Assembly (NCBI GenBank): GCA_946965045.2
Contig: OX337228.1
Span: 1,302,001 to 1,366,000, forward strand
Direction of reading: 5' to 3'
Source of the DNA: Epithemia pelagica
Taxonomy: Eukaryota; Bacillariophyta; Bacillariophyceae; Surirellales; Surirellaceae
Length of the DNA stretch: 64,000 nt
The position numbers and the translations under genes are program-made. Of the stretch, positions 1 through 10,773 are shown piece after piece. The notes under the pieces are model-generated. The model did not search any database and was not told the origin of the DNA. It saw only the letters and a list, made by a program, of their open reading frames with translations. The stretch's first letter is position 1; each line of letters opens with the position of its first letter.

Positions 1-711
1 GCCAACGAGCTTCCGTTTCCACCAGAGTCATCAAACTCGTCCAATCAGACCATGAGATTTACATAGCAAAAACTGGGTCGGCACGAGCACAAAAACAATC
101 GGACGAATAGGAACAGGAAAACATTTGTTTAAACCAGTGCGTAACAAAGAACAGTTCTCAAATTCATGAGTATCAATCATACACAAGACAGCGGTGTGCC
201 ACGGAACGATGCAAACCAATTCAGGACAGCCAGTCTGTTTGCGGCTACAAAGATGGACGCACTCCGATCGATGGACACAAGAGAACTGGTTTAGTTTATG
301 CTGTAGGATTTCCAATGGATGTACGGTGTTGCTGCTATGAGACTCTGATTTTGTAAAGTCTTGTTGTGGGTGCGGTTCACCCCCAGCCACAAGAACACCC
401 TCACCATTAGATTAGAAGATGGATGATCATGGTCTATTTGTCATTGCTGTAGTTTTCGATTGTTGTGGTTGTTGATGATGATTTGCAAGGTTTCCTTTTG
501 GTTATGGACTGCTCCGTCCAGATCAAACCGGTTTCGTGCCGTTCCCCCAAACCAGGGAAGCCAACCATCATCCAATAAACATACACACACACAAGCAAAC
601 AGAGCAACAATGCAATTGAGTAGGATAGGAGTCGAGAAGTCTTGACATTGTCCGAGTCTTCCACAAAAGAAAGAGTGAGAGAATTCCTGTGTTTCTTTCT
701 GCCCTTCGTAT
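1..711. other. gene-free left edge
   Basis: No coding region is supported here. The open frames lack an ATG near their start or show no family resemblance. The stretch is probably the 3' flank of the downstream minus-strand gene plus intergenic DNA. Confidence 0.5.
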
Positions 712-2952
712 TTAAATGGCGGCAAATCGTTCTTGGGGTCCTCCTGGTGCCACACCCGGTTGTCCCAAGAGACAGGTCAATTCTCGCAACAGGGCCAAAT
801 TCCGTTCGCGACTGCTGCTATTATGATTGCCATTACCATGTCCATTCGATTGCGAATAATAGGATCCATCGTCTGTTCCAGCAAAGGATGAGGAAGCAAA
901 CGAAAAGGCGGAATCACCACTTTGACACGAGGCAGCATCGGTGGTATCTACCACAGTCGGAGCCGCATTCACAATGCGATGCACTTCTTGTTGAATGTCT
1001 TGCAAGCGCAAGAGATGCAAATTCGCGGCATGCGCATGAGTATGGGGAGGAGGAGGTGGATGCATCATACCCGCAGTGGTGTTGCTGTTTGGATCCGATT
1101 CGGTTTGCATAAAGACCGTTGAAGGAGGATGCATGGAGGAGGACGGTGCCATGGTTTCCTGTGAGGGAGGTGACGGTTGGTACGGAACGGACAATGACGG
1201 CGAGTTGGATCCAATCATGGCCACAAGTTCCGATTCCAGGGTCCGCAAATATCCCAAGGCTTGAAGAATTTGCGTTTGTTTGTGTTGCAATCGTTTGTAC
1301 TTTTTCATGGACAAAATGGCACCGGTCGCATTTCCACTATTGTATCGGGCCTTGGCACGATCCAAATGGACACGAACCGATTTCCTCATATCCGTTTCTT
1401 GTTGTGTCAAATGGGCCATGCTTGTGTGGATATGCGACAGAATCTGTAGGGGTTGCAAGGGAGGAGGAGCTACGGGCGGTGTTGTTACTGCTCCTCCCGA
1501 CGAAGCAGCAGAAGAAGAAAAGGCTTGATGTGACGATTCACCGCCACCACCACCCACTCCCGGCAACAAGAGTTGTTTCAAATGATTCAAGCTATTTCGA
1601 CGACGAATCTTGTGTGGACTCATGGGTGGTTCCATTCCTCCACCACCAGCTGCGGCGGCTGACGAGCCAGCAGTCGAAGAAGGAGGATGTTGAGAATACC
1701 AGACCATGTTATCTTCTGGGGTGTTTGTCGTTTTGGGGTCATCCACCATCATAGAAGACGATGGTTGAGGATGCTGCTGTTCTTGTGAGGAGGAGGATAA
1801 CGGTGATGGAAGTATTTGCTGCTGGTGATGATAGGATGATTGTGATTGAGGTTGTGTATGTTGCTGTTGTTCGGTCCATGAGGTTGTAGGGACATGGTTG
1901 TTATGATTGTTATTGGAATTAGGATTGAAGGACATGCTTCCCCAAAAATGCATGCCACTCAAACTCGATCGTCGCGTATTCGAAGGAGGATTATTGTTGG
2001 TATTATTCGTTGAATGGATACCAACACCAGCATTCGTGAATAGTGGTGGTTGATGCAAATTTCGTAAGCTTTGCATCTTATCCAATCCCCGCTGTAACAA
2101 GGATCCTCTTCGTTTGGCACGTTGTGGTGGAGACGCTGGCGCAACAGTGGTAGTAGTAGCGGTGGCTGCGCTTGTGGGATGAGAAGGATCTCCCGCTCCA
2201 CTACTCTGTATTGTATGTGTGGGTGCCAGTGTTGTTGTCGCAGTGGTTTCGGTCAACCCCAGACTGCTGTGTCTTCGAACATGATGAGGATTCATGGTAA
2301 TGGGATGATACGACGGTTGTGCAGCCGCAAAGGTCATGGGAGGATTGGAATCTTCTCCCAATACTGCCGCCGCGGCTGGACTGGACAGAGATGATGTTCC
2401 TCCATGAGCTGAAGAAGTTCCCAATTGTTGCATTTTGGCCAAAAAGGATCCTCTTCGTTTGGCACGAACTGGAGGAGGAGAAGCCGCAGCCGAAGAAGAA
2501 GACGTAGCCGCCGGCTCCAGGGTCATGTTCATGGTCATGGGGGGCGCATTGCCATTTGCAGCAGCAGTCATTGCAGGAGACGGTAAGGCAGTGGATGGCC
2601 CACTCCCCGCTCCACCCGCACCACCACTATCGCTCAAGTCGCTCGATTCGGCTGTTGTTGTTTCTTCTTCCTCTCCATTCAACGACGACGAGTTGTTGTT
2701 GTTGTGATTGTGATAAGGACTGTTGGTATTGCTGTGGCTGCTTGTGGAGTGACTTGTACTGGTAGTGCTCATATGGCTCGGACTGCTCAAAAAGCAGCGA
2801 CTACTTGCGGTGGTCATTTTGATCATGCCCTTGACATTATTGCGATGAGGGAGATCTGATGGCATGGACGAAATGGGTGCTTCCATGGACATTCTTCTTC
2901 TTGTGTGGCAAAGGTCAGGAGGAGGCATGAGACTGGCTGTATGACTTGCCAT
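712..2952 (-). CDS. Snf7/ESCRT-III-like low-complexity protein
   Basis: A 746-residue protein if translation begins at the first in-frame ATG (2950-2952); the open frame extends 12 codons further without an ATG. Most of it is Ser/Thr/Pro/Asn/Gln-rich. Three copies of a basic R-x-x-R-R-x-S module followed by a short amphipathic stretch are spaced along it (RAKRRGSFL, RAKRRGSLL, KIRRRNSLN), which look like basophilic-kinase sites. Near residues 505-580 lies the only ordered segment: a charged helix containing RAKARYNSGNATGAILSMKK and KRLQHKQTQILQALGYLRTLE. Its pattern resembles the central helices of Snf7/CHMP proteins, where a basic, small-residue-rich stretch precedes a K-rich helix. Only that helical piece is present, not a full ~200-residue ESCRT-III core. 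This is inference from pattern; a generic coiled coil is the alternative. Confidence 0.7.
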   Translation of the reverse strand: MASHTASLMPPPDLCHTRRRMSMEAPISSMPSDLPHRNNVKGMIKMTTASSRCFLSSPSHMSTTSTSHSTSSHSNTNSPYHNHNNNNSSSLNGEEEETTTAESSDLSDSGGAGGAGSGPSTALPSPAMTAAANGNAPPMTMNMTLEPAATSSSSAAASPPPVRAKRRGSFLAKMQQLGTSSAHGGTSSLSSPAAAAVLGEDSNPPMTFAAAQPSYHPITMNPHHVRRHSSLGLTETTATTTLAPTHTIQSSGAGDPSHPTSAATATTTTVAPASPPQRAKRRGSLLQRGLDKMQSLRNLHQPPLFTNAGVGIHSTNNTNNNPPSNTRRSSLSGMHFWGSMSFNPNSNNNHNNHVPTTSWTEQQQHTQPQSQSSYHHQQQILPSPLSSSSQEQQHPQPSSSMMVDDPKTTNTPEDNMVWYSQHPPSSTAGSSAAAAGGGGMEPPMSPHKIRRRNSLNHLKQLLLPGVGGGGGESSHQAFSSSAASSGGAVTTPPVAPPPLQPLQILSHIHTSMAHLTQQETDMRKSVRVHLDRAKARYNSGNATGAILSMKKYKRLQHKQTQILQALGYLRTLESELVAMIGSNSPSLSVPYQPSPPSQETMAPSSSMHPPSTVFMQTESDPNSNTTAGMMHPPPPPHTHAHAANLHLLRLQDIQQEVHRIVNAAPTVVDTTDAASCQSGDSAFSFASSSFAGTDDGSYYSQSNGHGNGNHNSSSRERNLALLRELTCLLGQPGVAPGGPQERFAAI

Positions 2953-4354
2953 GGTCGAGAACAAGGATGGCTTTTGTTGCTTAAACACAGGTGATATTGT
3001 GCGAATGCGAGAAAGGATTCAGAACCAAGTGATCTCTATGATGAATCGATCGCTTGGTCAATGCACTCAACGTGAGACTACCTAGGCGAAAGCAGTCAAG
3101 GTCACGCTATCAATAACCAGTCTGCCAAACAAAGTCCACAACGACAACACTGCAATATAAGAAACCAACGAGAAAGAGGAACAAAGCAACAACAAGAGAT
3201 AAATCATGGAATTTCGCGAGTGCTCTGAAAAAACCCAACACGGTACACGGTACTACGACTCTCCGTACTATATCGGGCAGGGCATTTCCCAGTGGTACTA
3301 AAAACTGTCATAGCGAAGGTCTCTTGTCTCTTGTCTGATCTTGTAACCAATCGTGCCTACTGTCTTGTAGTTGATCTTTTGTTGGGTGTGATGGGGGCAA
3401 TACGAAAATCTGGTCGGAAAAATTGGGAGTACGAGGCACTGGTAATTGATACGGTTCGCATTCGCCAGTCCTTAGTCCTCAATGACTCCCCTCCCGTCTT
3501 TGTGTCTCGGGCCCATTCCCTCGATCCCTGCCCTTCAAAGACGTTAGCTACAGGTTCAAATAGCCTCATTCCGCCAGCGTCTCTCTTCCATCTATGCCCA
3601 GAGGTTCGCTCCACATTTTTGTAAAGGTGGATTGTGGATTTGTCTTCACAAAATCGACCCCTATCTTGTCTATGCATGTCCAATGTCCATAGTGCTTAAA
3701 ACACACATGACGCTCTATGACACACAGAATCGTACGGTACTTTCATTTCGCCGCCAACTTAGGAAGAAAAGAGATGGATAGATAAATAGAGAGAGGCAGC
3801 AAGGACAATCGCACCAGTCGCCTCTTGAATGAGAACGACAAATGGTCAATGCTACCCAATAAAAAGAGTCAATTTTATGTGGCCTTAGATCCATTTTGCT
3901 CAACAGTATGAGAGCAAACGAGGAGTTTTTTCTATATTGCAAGCCAAACAAACCAAACATTCCAGATCCTCGCAAACGCTGCGCTTCTCACGAGTTGAGA
4001 CCAATCTACACGATGTGTAGTGTCGTCCAATATTTTGATGTTCATTCAAAAAATATAGAGTAAATGTTATAGTTAGATTAGAGTATTACGATTCGCACGA
4101 CACCGTTGATGCCCCCCTCCAGTATTGGATACGGTTGACGCAAGCATGCACACACGCACACAGTATGGCATGAGAGTGCAATACATGGGTAGGTGCAAAC
4201 GCAGCGCGTTTCAGTATCGTTCGGTTCGGCCAGGCCAAATCTATTGCGTGTTTGTAGCCCCTTTCTCGTTCTCGTTCTCCCATTGATAGAGGCCCAAGGT
4301 CTTGTGTGTGTATCTCGTTGTTTGTGATAAAGAGTCGACAGGAAAACCAGAGTG
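2953..4354. other. intergenic, no gene seen
   Basis: About 1.4 kb between the 5' end of the Snf7-like gene and the 3' end of the helicase gene. Frames of 86-110 codons occur on both strands but have no recognisable domain and overlap each other. It presumably contains the promoter of the left gene and the 3' UTR of the helicase. Confidence 0.5.
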
Positions 4355-6139
4355 TTAAATCTCAATCACTTCGGCCAACTGTTCTGGATCTGCCGGTGCA
4401 TTGCGAATCATTTCTTTGCCATCCTTGGCAAAATGTTTTTCAATGGCCAACAAGGTTCGTAAGGAGGCTTCGTCTTGAACCAAATTAATGGCGGTGCCCT
4501 TGCGTCCAAATCGACCCGTCCGTCCAATACGATGCAAGTACGTTTCATAATCCGCCTCTATGGAATTGCCATGATTCTCGGAAACAGTAGGAATATTGTA
4601 ATTTATCACCAAACAGACATTGTCCACATCGACACCCCGCGCCAGAACATTGGTGGTAATCAAGACGGTGGATTGTCCATCGCGAAAGGCTTGCATGGTG
4701 GCATCGCGTTGACTGGGATCCACATCGCCGTGCAAGACGGAACAGGTATAGCCGGATTCGGCCAAGGTTTGATGGACGGAATCGGCCTCTTGTTTGGTCC
4801 GTACAAAGACAATGCTTTGTCCAATCGTCAAGAGTTGATAAATGTCGGTCAAAAAGGCCAATTTGCCACCCTCGTATTGTCGTGTGTCGATCCATAATTG
4901 TTGAATCACATCCACGACCTAGTAGTATTCGCATGTCATGGGAAAGAGATGGAGAGGAGTGCAGGTGATTCAAACATACATACGCAACGGAACAACCCAA
5001 GGCGACCAACGGTTCAACCGAGAAAGAGAGAGCGAGCATTTGTACAACCAACCGACAAAGCATGATCCAATGAGAGAAAACGCAGAAGACGACAAAGGAA
5101 ACGAAAGTTCCAGTGAGCAAAGAAGAAATAACCAAGTCACTCCTCTTCTACATGCACCAAACAAAAGCACCACTCCTACGCTCGTGTTATACTCGATACG
5201 TACCAAAAATTCGGGTCCATCTTGAATCAAAATCTTGTCGGGTTTGTAGACCATTTTGCTGGCAAATTGAACGACTGGATCGGGAAAGGTGGCACTAAAC
5301 AAGAGACATTGACAGGTTTTGGCCAATTGCTTTTTGATCAATAAGGAATTGGCTCGAAAGCCCTTTTCCTCTACCATGGTATCGGCTTCATCCAAGACAA
5401 AGACTTTGATGGTCTTGGGTTTGAGAAATTTGCGTTTCAACCAATCCACCACCTTACCGGGCGTCCCCACCACGACATGGGCATTGACCGATTTGTTGGG
5501 CAAATAGGATCCCGCAATGGCCAATTGTACCTTGAGACCCTTCATGTTGGCCGCCATGGGTGTAATGGCCTTGTCGACAATTTGAATGGCCAATTCACGG
5601 GTCGGTGTCACGACCAAACTTTGTGTCGTGGGTGGATCGTCGACCTGCGTTCGATACAGCAGTCCGAGGGTAAAGGCGGCTGTTTTGCCACTGCCCGATT
5701 GGGCCTGTCCAATCAAATTGCGAGGTGGTGTCGCCAAAATGCGAGGCAGGGCCTGTTCTTGAATGGCCGAAGGTCGATCAAAGCCCATGGCAAACAAGGC
5801 ATCCAACAAGTGTTGCGGCAAATTCAATTCTTGAAAGGTCTTGACCGAGGATAGGTGAGAGGCGGTGTCCGATTGAATCACTTTTAATCGAGCGCCATTG
5901 TCACCTCCCGTTTGTGCCGTCCGTTGCTTTTGTCGTTCCAAGGCCAATTTTTGTAACCGTTGCGTCAATTCGTCATGCTCCTTTTTCTTTTTGATGCGTT
6001 CTTCGGCCGCCAATTCGGCCGCATCGACACCGGCGGCTCCTTCGTCGGATGCTTTGTCCTCTTGTTGAGGCTGTTTGGTATCGTCGGAATCGTTGGCCTC
6101 CTGACTGGTCGTCGTCGTTGTCGTTTCCGTGGTTGTCAT
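4355..6139 (-). CDS. DBP5: DEAD-box RNA helicase, Dbp5/DDX19 type
   Basis: ATP-dependent RNA helicase of the mRNA-export class, which in other eukaryotes remodels mRNPs at the cytoplasmic face of the nuclear pore. Two exons: 6139..5204 and 4918..4355, with a 285-bp GTACGT...AG intron in phase 0 between them, giving 499 residues (yeast Dbp5 is 482). Visible motifs are the Q motif (FDRPSAIQEQALP), motif I AQSGSGKT, Ia PTRELA, II DEAD (residues ~250-253), III SAT, IV IVFVRT, V ARGVDV and VI HRIGRTGRFG. The string PPRNLIGQAQSGSGKTAAF before and through motif I is the Dbp5 subfamily hallmark. ATG 6139 is chosen because the upstream in-frame extension is unrelated to helicases, and a Thr/Glu-rich, disordered N-terminus follows it, as in Dbp5. 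The start is 555 bp from the divergent RACK1 gene. Confidence 0.93.
4919..5203 (-). other. intron of the DBP5 gene
   Basis: Donor GTACGT directly after the TTG codon ending at 5204; acceptor ...CTACTAG before GTCGTGGATG. Removal joins EFL to VVDVIQQLW in phase 0, rebuilding the Dbp5 linker between the two RecA domains. Reading through gives an unrelated, stop-terminated tail. Confidence 0.92.
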
Positions 6140-6694
6140 GGTGGTGTTTGTCTTTGGGGGCTTTTTTCTGTTGTTGCAGATCAAACTCTTTGTTCGAAAG
6201 AGAGAAAAAGAGACGTGAATCTGTCGTATACGTCGGATGCCCTTGTCTCGAATGTCACTCGCGTTCGCCTTGCTTTGGTTTGCAGTTCGATCGTCTCTCT
6301 TGGTTTCGACGAGACCTGCACCCAAAGATGAAGACAAAAGAACCAAAGAGGTGTGTGTCTGTTGTCTGTGTCGTCGTCTCGCCAAATCTTGAAGGTGTGC
6401 CTTCTACTACTTCTTGCCGCTGGCAATGACAAATGACCCCCTACATTTTAGAAAGTAGGAACGAAGCGCGTGTTCGGGGGAGTATCGATCCAAGATTTCG
6501 AAAAGTACCGGGGAAAAATATCGATCCCGCCTCACGTGCATCCGGGAGTTACGTCACACCACCATGGAATGAAGTAAAGTGGTACAAGGTAAAATCTCGG
6601 GACAACCACAACAACAAGACGAGAGAGCATCCACCGACACTACAGCGAGTGTCTAGTAGGAACGAATCCAACCAAATACGAAACAACAACAACC
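6140..6694. promoter_or_regulatory. divergent promoter region DBP5/RACK1
   Basis: 555 bp separate the two divergent start codons. No TATA box stands out. The RACK1 side contains AC-rich, AACAACAACC-type sequence just before the ATG, and the helicase side a similar A-rich leader. Assignment as a bidirectional promoter follows from geometry only. Confidence 0.45.
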
Positions 6695-7779
6695 ATGTCA
6701 GAAACCTTGACTCTTCGTGGCGCCTTGCGTGGTCACAATGATTGGGTAACCAGTATTGCCACGACGCCGGAAGATCCCAATTTGCTCCTCACATCGTCTC
6801 GTGATAAATCCGTCATGGTGTGGCAGTTGACCCATTCGACGACGAGTGGAGATGACGACTCCTATGGCTATGCTCGTCGGGCCTTGCGTGGTCATTCTCA
6901 TTTTGTGTCCGATGTCGTCATTAGTAGCGATGGTGCCTTTTGTTTGTCCGCCAGTTGGGATTCCGAATTGCGATTGTGGGATATCAGTACCGGCAAAACC
7001 ACTCGACGCTTTGTGGGACACGACAAGGATGTCTTGTCGGTGGCCTTCTCGGTCGACAATCGACAAATTGTGTCTGGTACGTATTCTAGAAACGAAACGA
7101 GAAGAATGCATGACAGAGAGACGACTGAATGAAGAAAGCTCTGTGCATGTTTTGTGGAGCTGGAACACTCATGTCTGTTTGCTATGAATGAACAACTTTA
7201 GGTTCTCGCGACGGTACGATTCGTTTGTGGAACACGTTGGGCGAATGCAAGTACATTATTAGCGGAGACGCCGAAGGTCACGATGAATGGGTGTCTTGCG
7301 TCCGCTTTTCGCCCAGTCAATCGGTCCCCCTGATTGTCTCGGCCGGTTGGGATCGATTGGTCAAGGTCTGGAACTTGACCAATTGCAAATTGCGCAACAA
7401 TTTGGTCGGCCACACCGGTTACTTGAATACCGTTTGTGTCAGTCCCGACGGCAGTTTGGCCGCCAGTGGCGGCAAGGACAACACGGCCATGTTGTGGGAT
7501 TTGAACGAAGGCAAGCGATTGTACAGTTTGGATGCCGGCGATATCATTAATGGACTCGTCTTTTCGCCCAACCGGTATTGGTTGTGTGCCGCCACGGACG
7601 ATGCCATTAAAATTTGGGATTTGGAAAGCAAACTCGTGGTGGCCACCTTGCGTCCCGAAGAATACGAAGTCACCAAGGTACCCAGCTGTACCTGCCTGGC
7701 CTGGTCCACGGATGGATCCACCCTCTTTGCCGGATATTCCGACAATATCATTCGAGTCTATGCCGTGGCGTCGATTTAA
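6695..7779 (+). CDS. RACK1: RACK1/Asc1-type WD40 scaffold protein
   Basis: Seven-bladed WD40 protein that sits on the 40S ribosomal head and recruits signalling kinases. Two exons, 6695..7076 and 7202..7779, with a 125-bp intron (GTACGT...TTTAG) in phase 1. The spliced product is 319 residues, the same length as yeast Asc1. Blade signatures are clear: GHNDWVTS...[18 protein letters not shown]...[18 protein letters not shown]...[20 protein letters not shown]...[18 protein letters not shown]...DNTAMLWDL and [10 protein letters not shown]. The intron splits the third blade at IVSG|SRDG. The ATG is preceded by an A/C-rich leader. No stop, frameshift or insertion disturbs it. Confidence 0.95.
7077..7201 (+). 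other. intron of the RACK1 gene
   Basis: GTACGT donor after ...GTGTCTG and AG acceptor at 7200-7201. Splicing restores a Gly codon and the SRDGTIRLW blade motif; reading through gives an unrelated tail and a stop. Confidence 0.93.
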
Positions 7780-8187
7780 CAAGACAAAACCGTAGTAGTA
7801 TACTAGTACAACATCAACAGCCGTATTCTATTAAGGATTGCTATGCGACCTGTCTTTCTCGGCATACTGTTCATGTTCCACACATATTGACACCAACAAA
7901 GTAGACGTGACCTGGGAATAAGATTGGAGGCCTGTCACTCGTCTAACATTCCCTCTTTCTAGAGGCCGGAAGCAGATACAAGACAGAGACACAAGAGAGA
8001 CAATCTAGCCCTACCTATTCAAAATGTCATCAATTTGAGGCGTCGTCAGGGACGACTCAAGAGCGACGTTAGAATTAGGACCCTGTGCTCTAGGTACAAA
8101 TAATAATGAGACAGCTCTTGCGCACGCCCGAGTGGTTCATTGATCTGGAACAGATACTAACAACGCATTGGATTTTTGTTGCAAGGA
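7780..8187. other. intergenic between convergent genes
   Basis: 408 bp between the stop codons of RACK1 (+) and the glycosyltransferase-like gene (-). Presumed 3' UTRs; no further feature seen. Confidence 0.5.
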
Positions 8188-9690
8188 TTAACCTGTAATG
8201 AATTCGGAAGGACGGAAGAGTTCCTGCCGAAACTCTCGTCGGGGAGAATCCGGCACCGAGGGGTCGAGGGGAAAGAAGGTACGTTTTTGGTCCAACAAGC
8301 CCAATCGTCCATTGTTGTGGTTGTAATGAAAAGAAGTTGATGATTGACCCTGCCTCCCCATGGTATGATTCAAATAATACCATCGGACCGTTGAGGCATT
8401 CCCCAACAAGCCGGCCATTTGGGCATAGGTCGAATGTGCTACACCCACAAATGTGGTTTTGGTCGACATGGCAAAACAGAAATCTTGAATTCCCGATTGA
8501 TTGTGAATCAGTCGTACCTCCCATCCCTGTTCTTTCAAGGCTTGAGCATAGGGGATCGCCGTGTCCGCATAACGACTGATAATTGCCATCCGGTTACTGG
8601 CACTGTGGCTGTTATTGTTTTTACTGTCGCCAATGTTCGACATGGAGGGGGACACTGTTGGCGGTGGACCAAACAAATGGTGCGCGGCATCACCGGGCGG
8701 TATTTCCCAAAACTTTGGTTCCAGGGGTTTATTTTTTCGTACTCCCAATTCCTTCCGAAAGTTGCGAAAATGAAACACGGTTTCATCATCATACGGTTGC
8801 TGGGCGCAACACGACGGGTCGATGCGAAGCAAGTCACGAAGGTCGTAGTACAAATCGGCATCTTGCATTATAGCGTCCAAGCGCGTGAACATGACCATGG
8901 AGAGGAGAGGAATCGAGTAGGGATTGTCGGGAAACGAGGATGGCAAGGGAATGTAGGTGGAGTTGCTTGGAATTCCACGTTGGAGCTCTTGTTCCGCCTC
9001 GTACTGTTCTTTCAACAAGTCTCGAAGCAACTCAATTTGAGACGGGTTCATGACATTGTGCAAATTGACGCGGTCCTTTCGTCCTTCTAGCCACTTGGAT
9101 TGAGCCTCTACAACAGGCCGAAAATGTTTGGGGTCATGCCTGCCACCAGAAGAGTCAATGGTCCGCAATGCAGGAAAGCACTCATGAAACACAGTGCCCT
9201 TGATGTTATTCTCTAGAATCAAGCGAATGGAAAGACCGGGCAACGCTGCTTCGATAGTTCGTTGGATCTTACGAACTTGTGCCAAGAACAGTAGCTTGTT
9301 GCTCATGGCACCACCGTGCATCGAAACGAGCATGGTCAAGGTTCGATTCAACCACGGAACAAGAGTCGTCGACTCGTTCGTTGAGGAACGATTTGTCACG
9401 TTGGAGGAACTGCTGCCATTCGTCAAATGCTGGACGGTGACTCGTTCTTTGTTCTTGGTTTCCTGGACGTTGTTGTGGACCAATTGTTCTCCATGTTGGT
9501 GGACATAGATCCACAGGTCAGTGTTGAAATAGCCGCTGCCCAACAGCACCAACACGGACAGTACCACCAACGATTTCCGTACTGGTAGTAGAAAACTTGT
9601 TCGCGGTCGTTTGGTCCGAGTTTTACTACTTGGATTCCGTGTTGGGGACTGCTGCATCATTATTTGGGAGGATGGCAAAGACGAGAACAT
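8188..9690 (-). CDS. type II membrane, glycosyltransferase-like protein
   Basis: 500 residues from ATG 9688-9690. The N-terminus is basic (residues 1-36), followed by one hydrophobic segment of about 20 residues (VVLSVLVLLGSGYF) and a lumenal Ser/Asn-rich stem with several N-x-S/T sequons. This is the layout of a Golgi type II enzyme. The C-terminal half contains AIISRYADTAIPYAQALKEQ followed by DFCFAMSTKTTFVGVAHST and AQMAGLLGN. The acidic residue plus 'status-check' loop and the S-T-x-x-x-x-A pattern resemble fucosyltransferase-like folds (GT11/GT23-type sugar-nucleotide site), but I cannot assign a CAZy family. What is certain is a single-pass secretory-pathway protein; the enzymatic role is inferred. 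Confidence 0.65.
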   Translation of the reverse strand: MFSSLPSSQIMMQQSPTRNPSSKTRTKRPRTSFLLPVRKSLVVLSVLVLLGSGYFNTDLWIYVHQHGEQLVHNNVQETKNKERVTVQHLTNGSSSSNVTNRSSTNESTTLVPWLNRTLTMLVSMHGGAMSNKLLFLAQVRKIQRTIEAALPGLSIRLILENNIKGTVFHECFPALRTIDSSGGRHDPKHFRPVVEAQSKWLEGRKDRVNLHNVMNPSQIELLRDLLKEQYEAEQELQRGIPSNSTYIPLPSSFPDNPYSIPLLSMVMFTRLDAIMQDADLYYDLRDLLRIDPSCCAQQPYDDETVFHFRNFRKELGVRKNKPLEPKFWEIPPGDAAHHLFGPPPTVSPSMSNIGDSKNNNSHSASNRMAIISRYADTAIPYAQALKEQGWEVRLIHNQSGIQDFCFAMSTKTTFVGVAHSTYAQMAGLLGNASTVRWYYLNHTMGRQGQSSTSFHYNHNNGRLGLLDQKRTFFPLDPSVPDSPRREFRQELFRPSEFITG

Positions 9691-10773
9691 GGTCCTGGAA
9701 AAAGTTCAAAGACAGCACGGATGCGCTTTGTCAAACGACCCACAAAAGAAAGAATGAAGATGAAAGTAACTTTTAAATTCGCTATTGCTAGATTCAAACA
9801 CAAAAGAAAATGATAGTGTCGACCGGCGTGTTGCAACGACAAAGCCAGCCCGCACAATGGCCCTCTAGATGATAGACTTGTTTTAGTCGTGTGAACGTCG
9901 GCTGTGGTAGTGGGGAATTGGTCATGGTCAGTGTCCGACACTCTCTCTAGCTAGCTAGAGGTAGAGAGCGAGGTAGAGAGCTTCCTGCTGTAGAGTAGGA
10001 GTACATAGGAGTAGCTCGCTCTCTAGCTAGCCTAGCTATCCCTACTTTGTCTGACCATGTCCCACGTAGGAGCGTAACTCCACTTTGTCCGTAATTGTCT
10101 TTCCCAATGACGGCCAACAGCCCTTCCGGAATGGAACATCTCGGCGTACGGGTAGAAACAAAGACAAAATACTGTGATACAATAGGCGCAGAAGATCGAT
10201 CAGGAGTATGATCCACGTCAGTAGATGTCATTCTCACCGCCGTCCTTCCGACGGCATTTCGTTCGTTCGGACCATGTCCTTCCAAACGCACATCAATCGG
10301 AAATCCACCAACCATCATCTTCCAAAATTCCCAATTCTTTCTGGGGTCGTCTCGTGACTCGAGACGCAACAGACGAACACACAGGTGCCATCAGAAGAGG
10401 ACAAGCCAGTCGTATACCTTCGACGGACAACAGAAATCACCAAGTGCAACCACGGCATCAAATCAAGAGCATCACAAACCCGAACGCAAACGATTGGTAT
10501 TCACCATATTATCTCCATTGCTCTCCTGCTCGTTCTATCTTGGGATCTTTTCTAGTGTTGGAATCTTTTGTCGTCTTGAGAGTTCCGTCACGGAAGAAAA
10601 AGCACGAGGAAGAGAACAAACAATCCTGATCCCATTCCTAAGAGAGAGACGAAAGACTACCTTCTCCTACCTACCTAGTATTGTCATTCGCAGCCCACCA
10701 GGAGGAGTGACAGCCGCCCATATTGGACCGACGAGGATCCACAAGCACGCAGACACCCAAACGCATCAAAAAG
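9691..10773. other. intergenic with CTAG-rich inverted tract
   Basis: No gene supported. Between about 9943 and 10040 lies a TAGCTAGCTAGAG / GTAGAGAGCGAGG tract whose right part (GCTCGCTCTCTAGCTAGC) is the near reverse complement of its left part, so it can fold into a long imperfect hairpin. Similar TAG/CTA-rich tracts recur in other intergenic spaces of the window. The last few hundred bases should hold the promoter and leader of the SufS gene. Confidence 0.5.

Noticed and set aside
31-390. 119-codon minus-strand frame at the left edge
   Set aside because: Starts at a non-ATG codon, has no domain or signal, and composition is that of intergenic DNA.
434-664. 76-codon minus frame with a hydrophobic stretch
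   Set aside because: No ATG before the hydrophobic segment; likely chance frame in the 3' flank.
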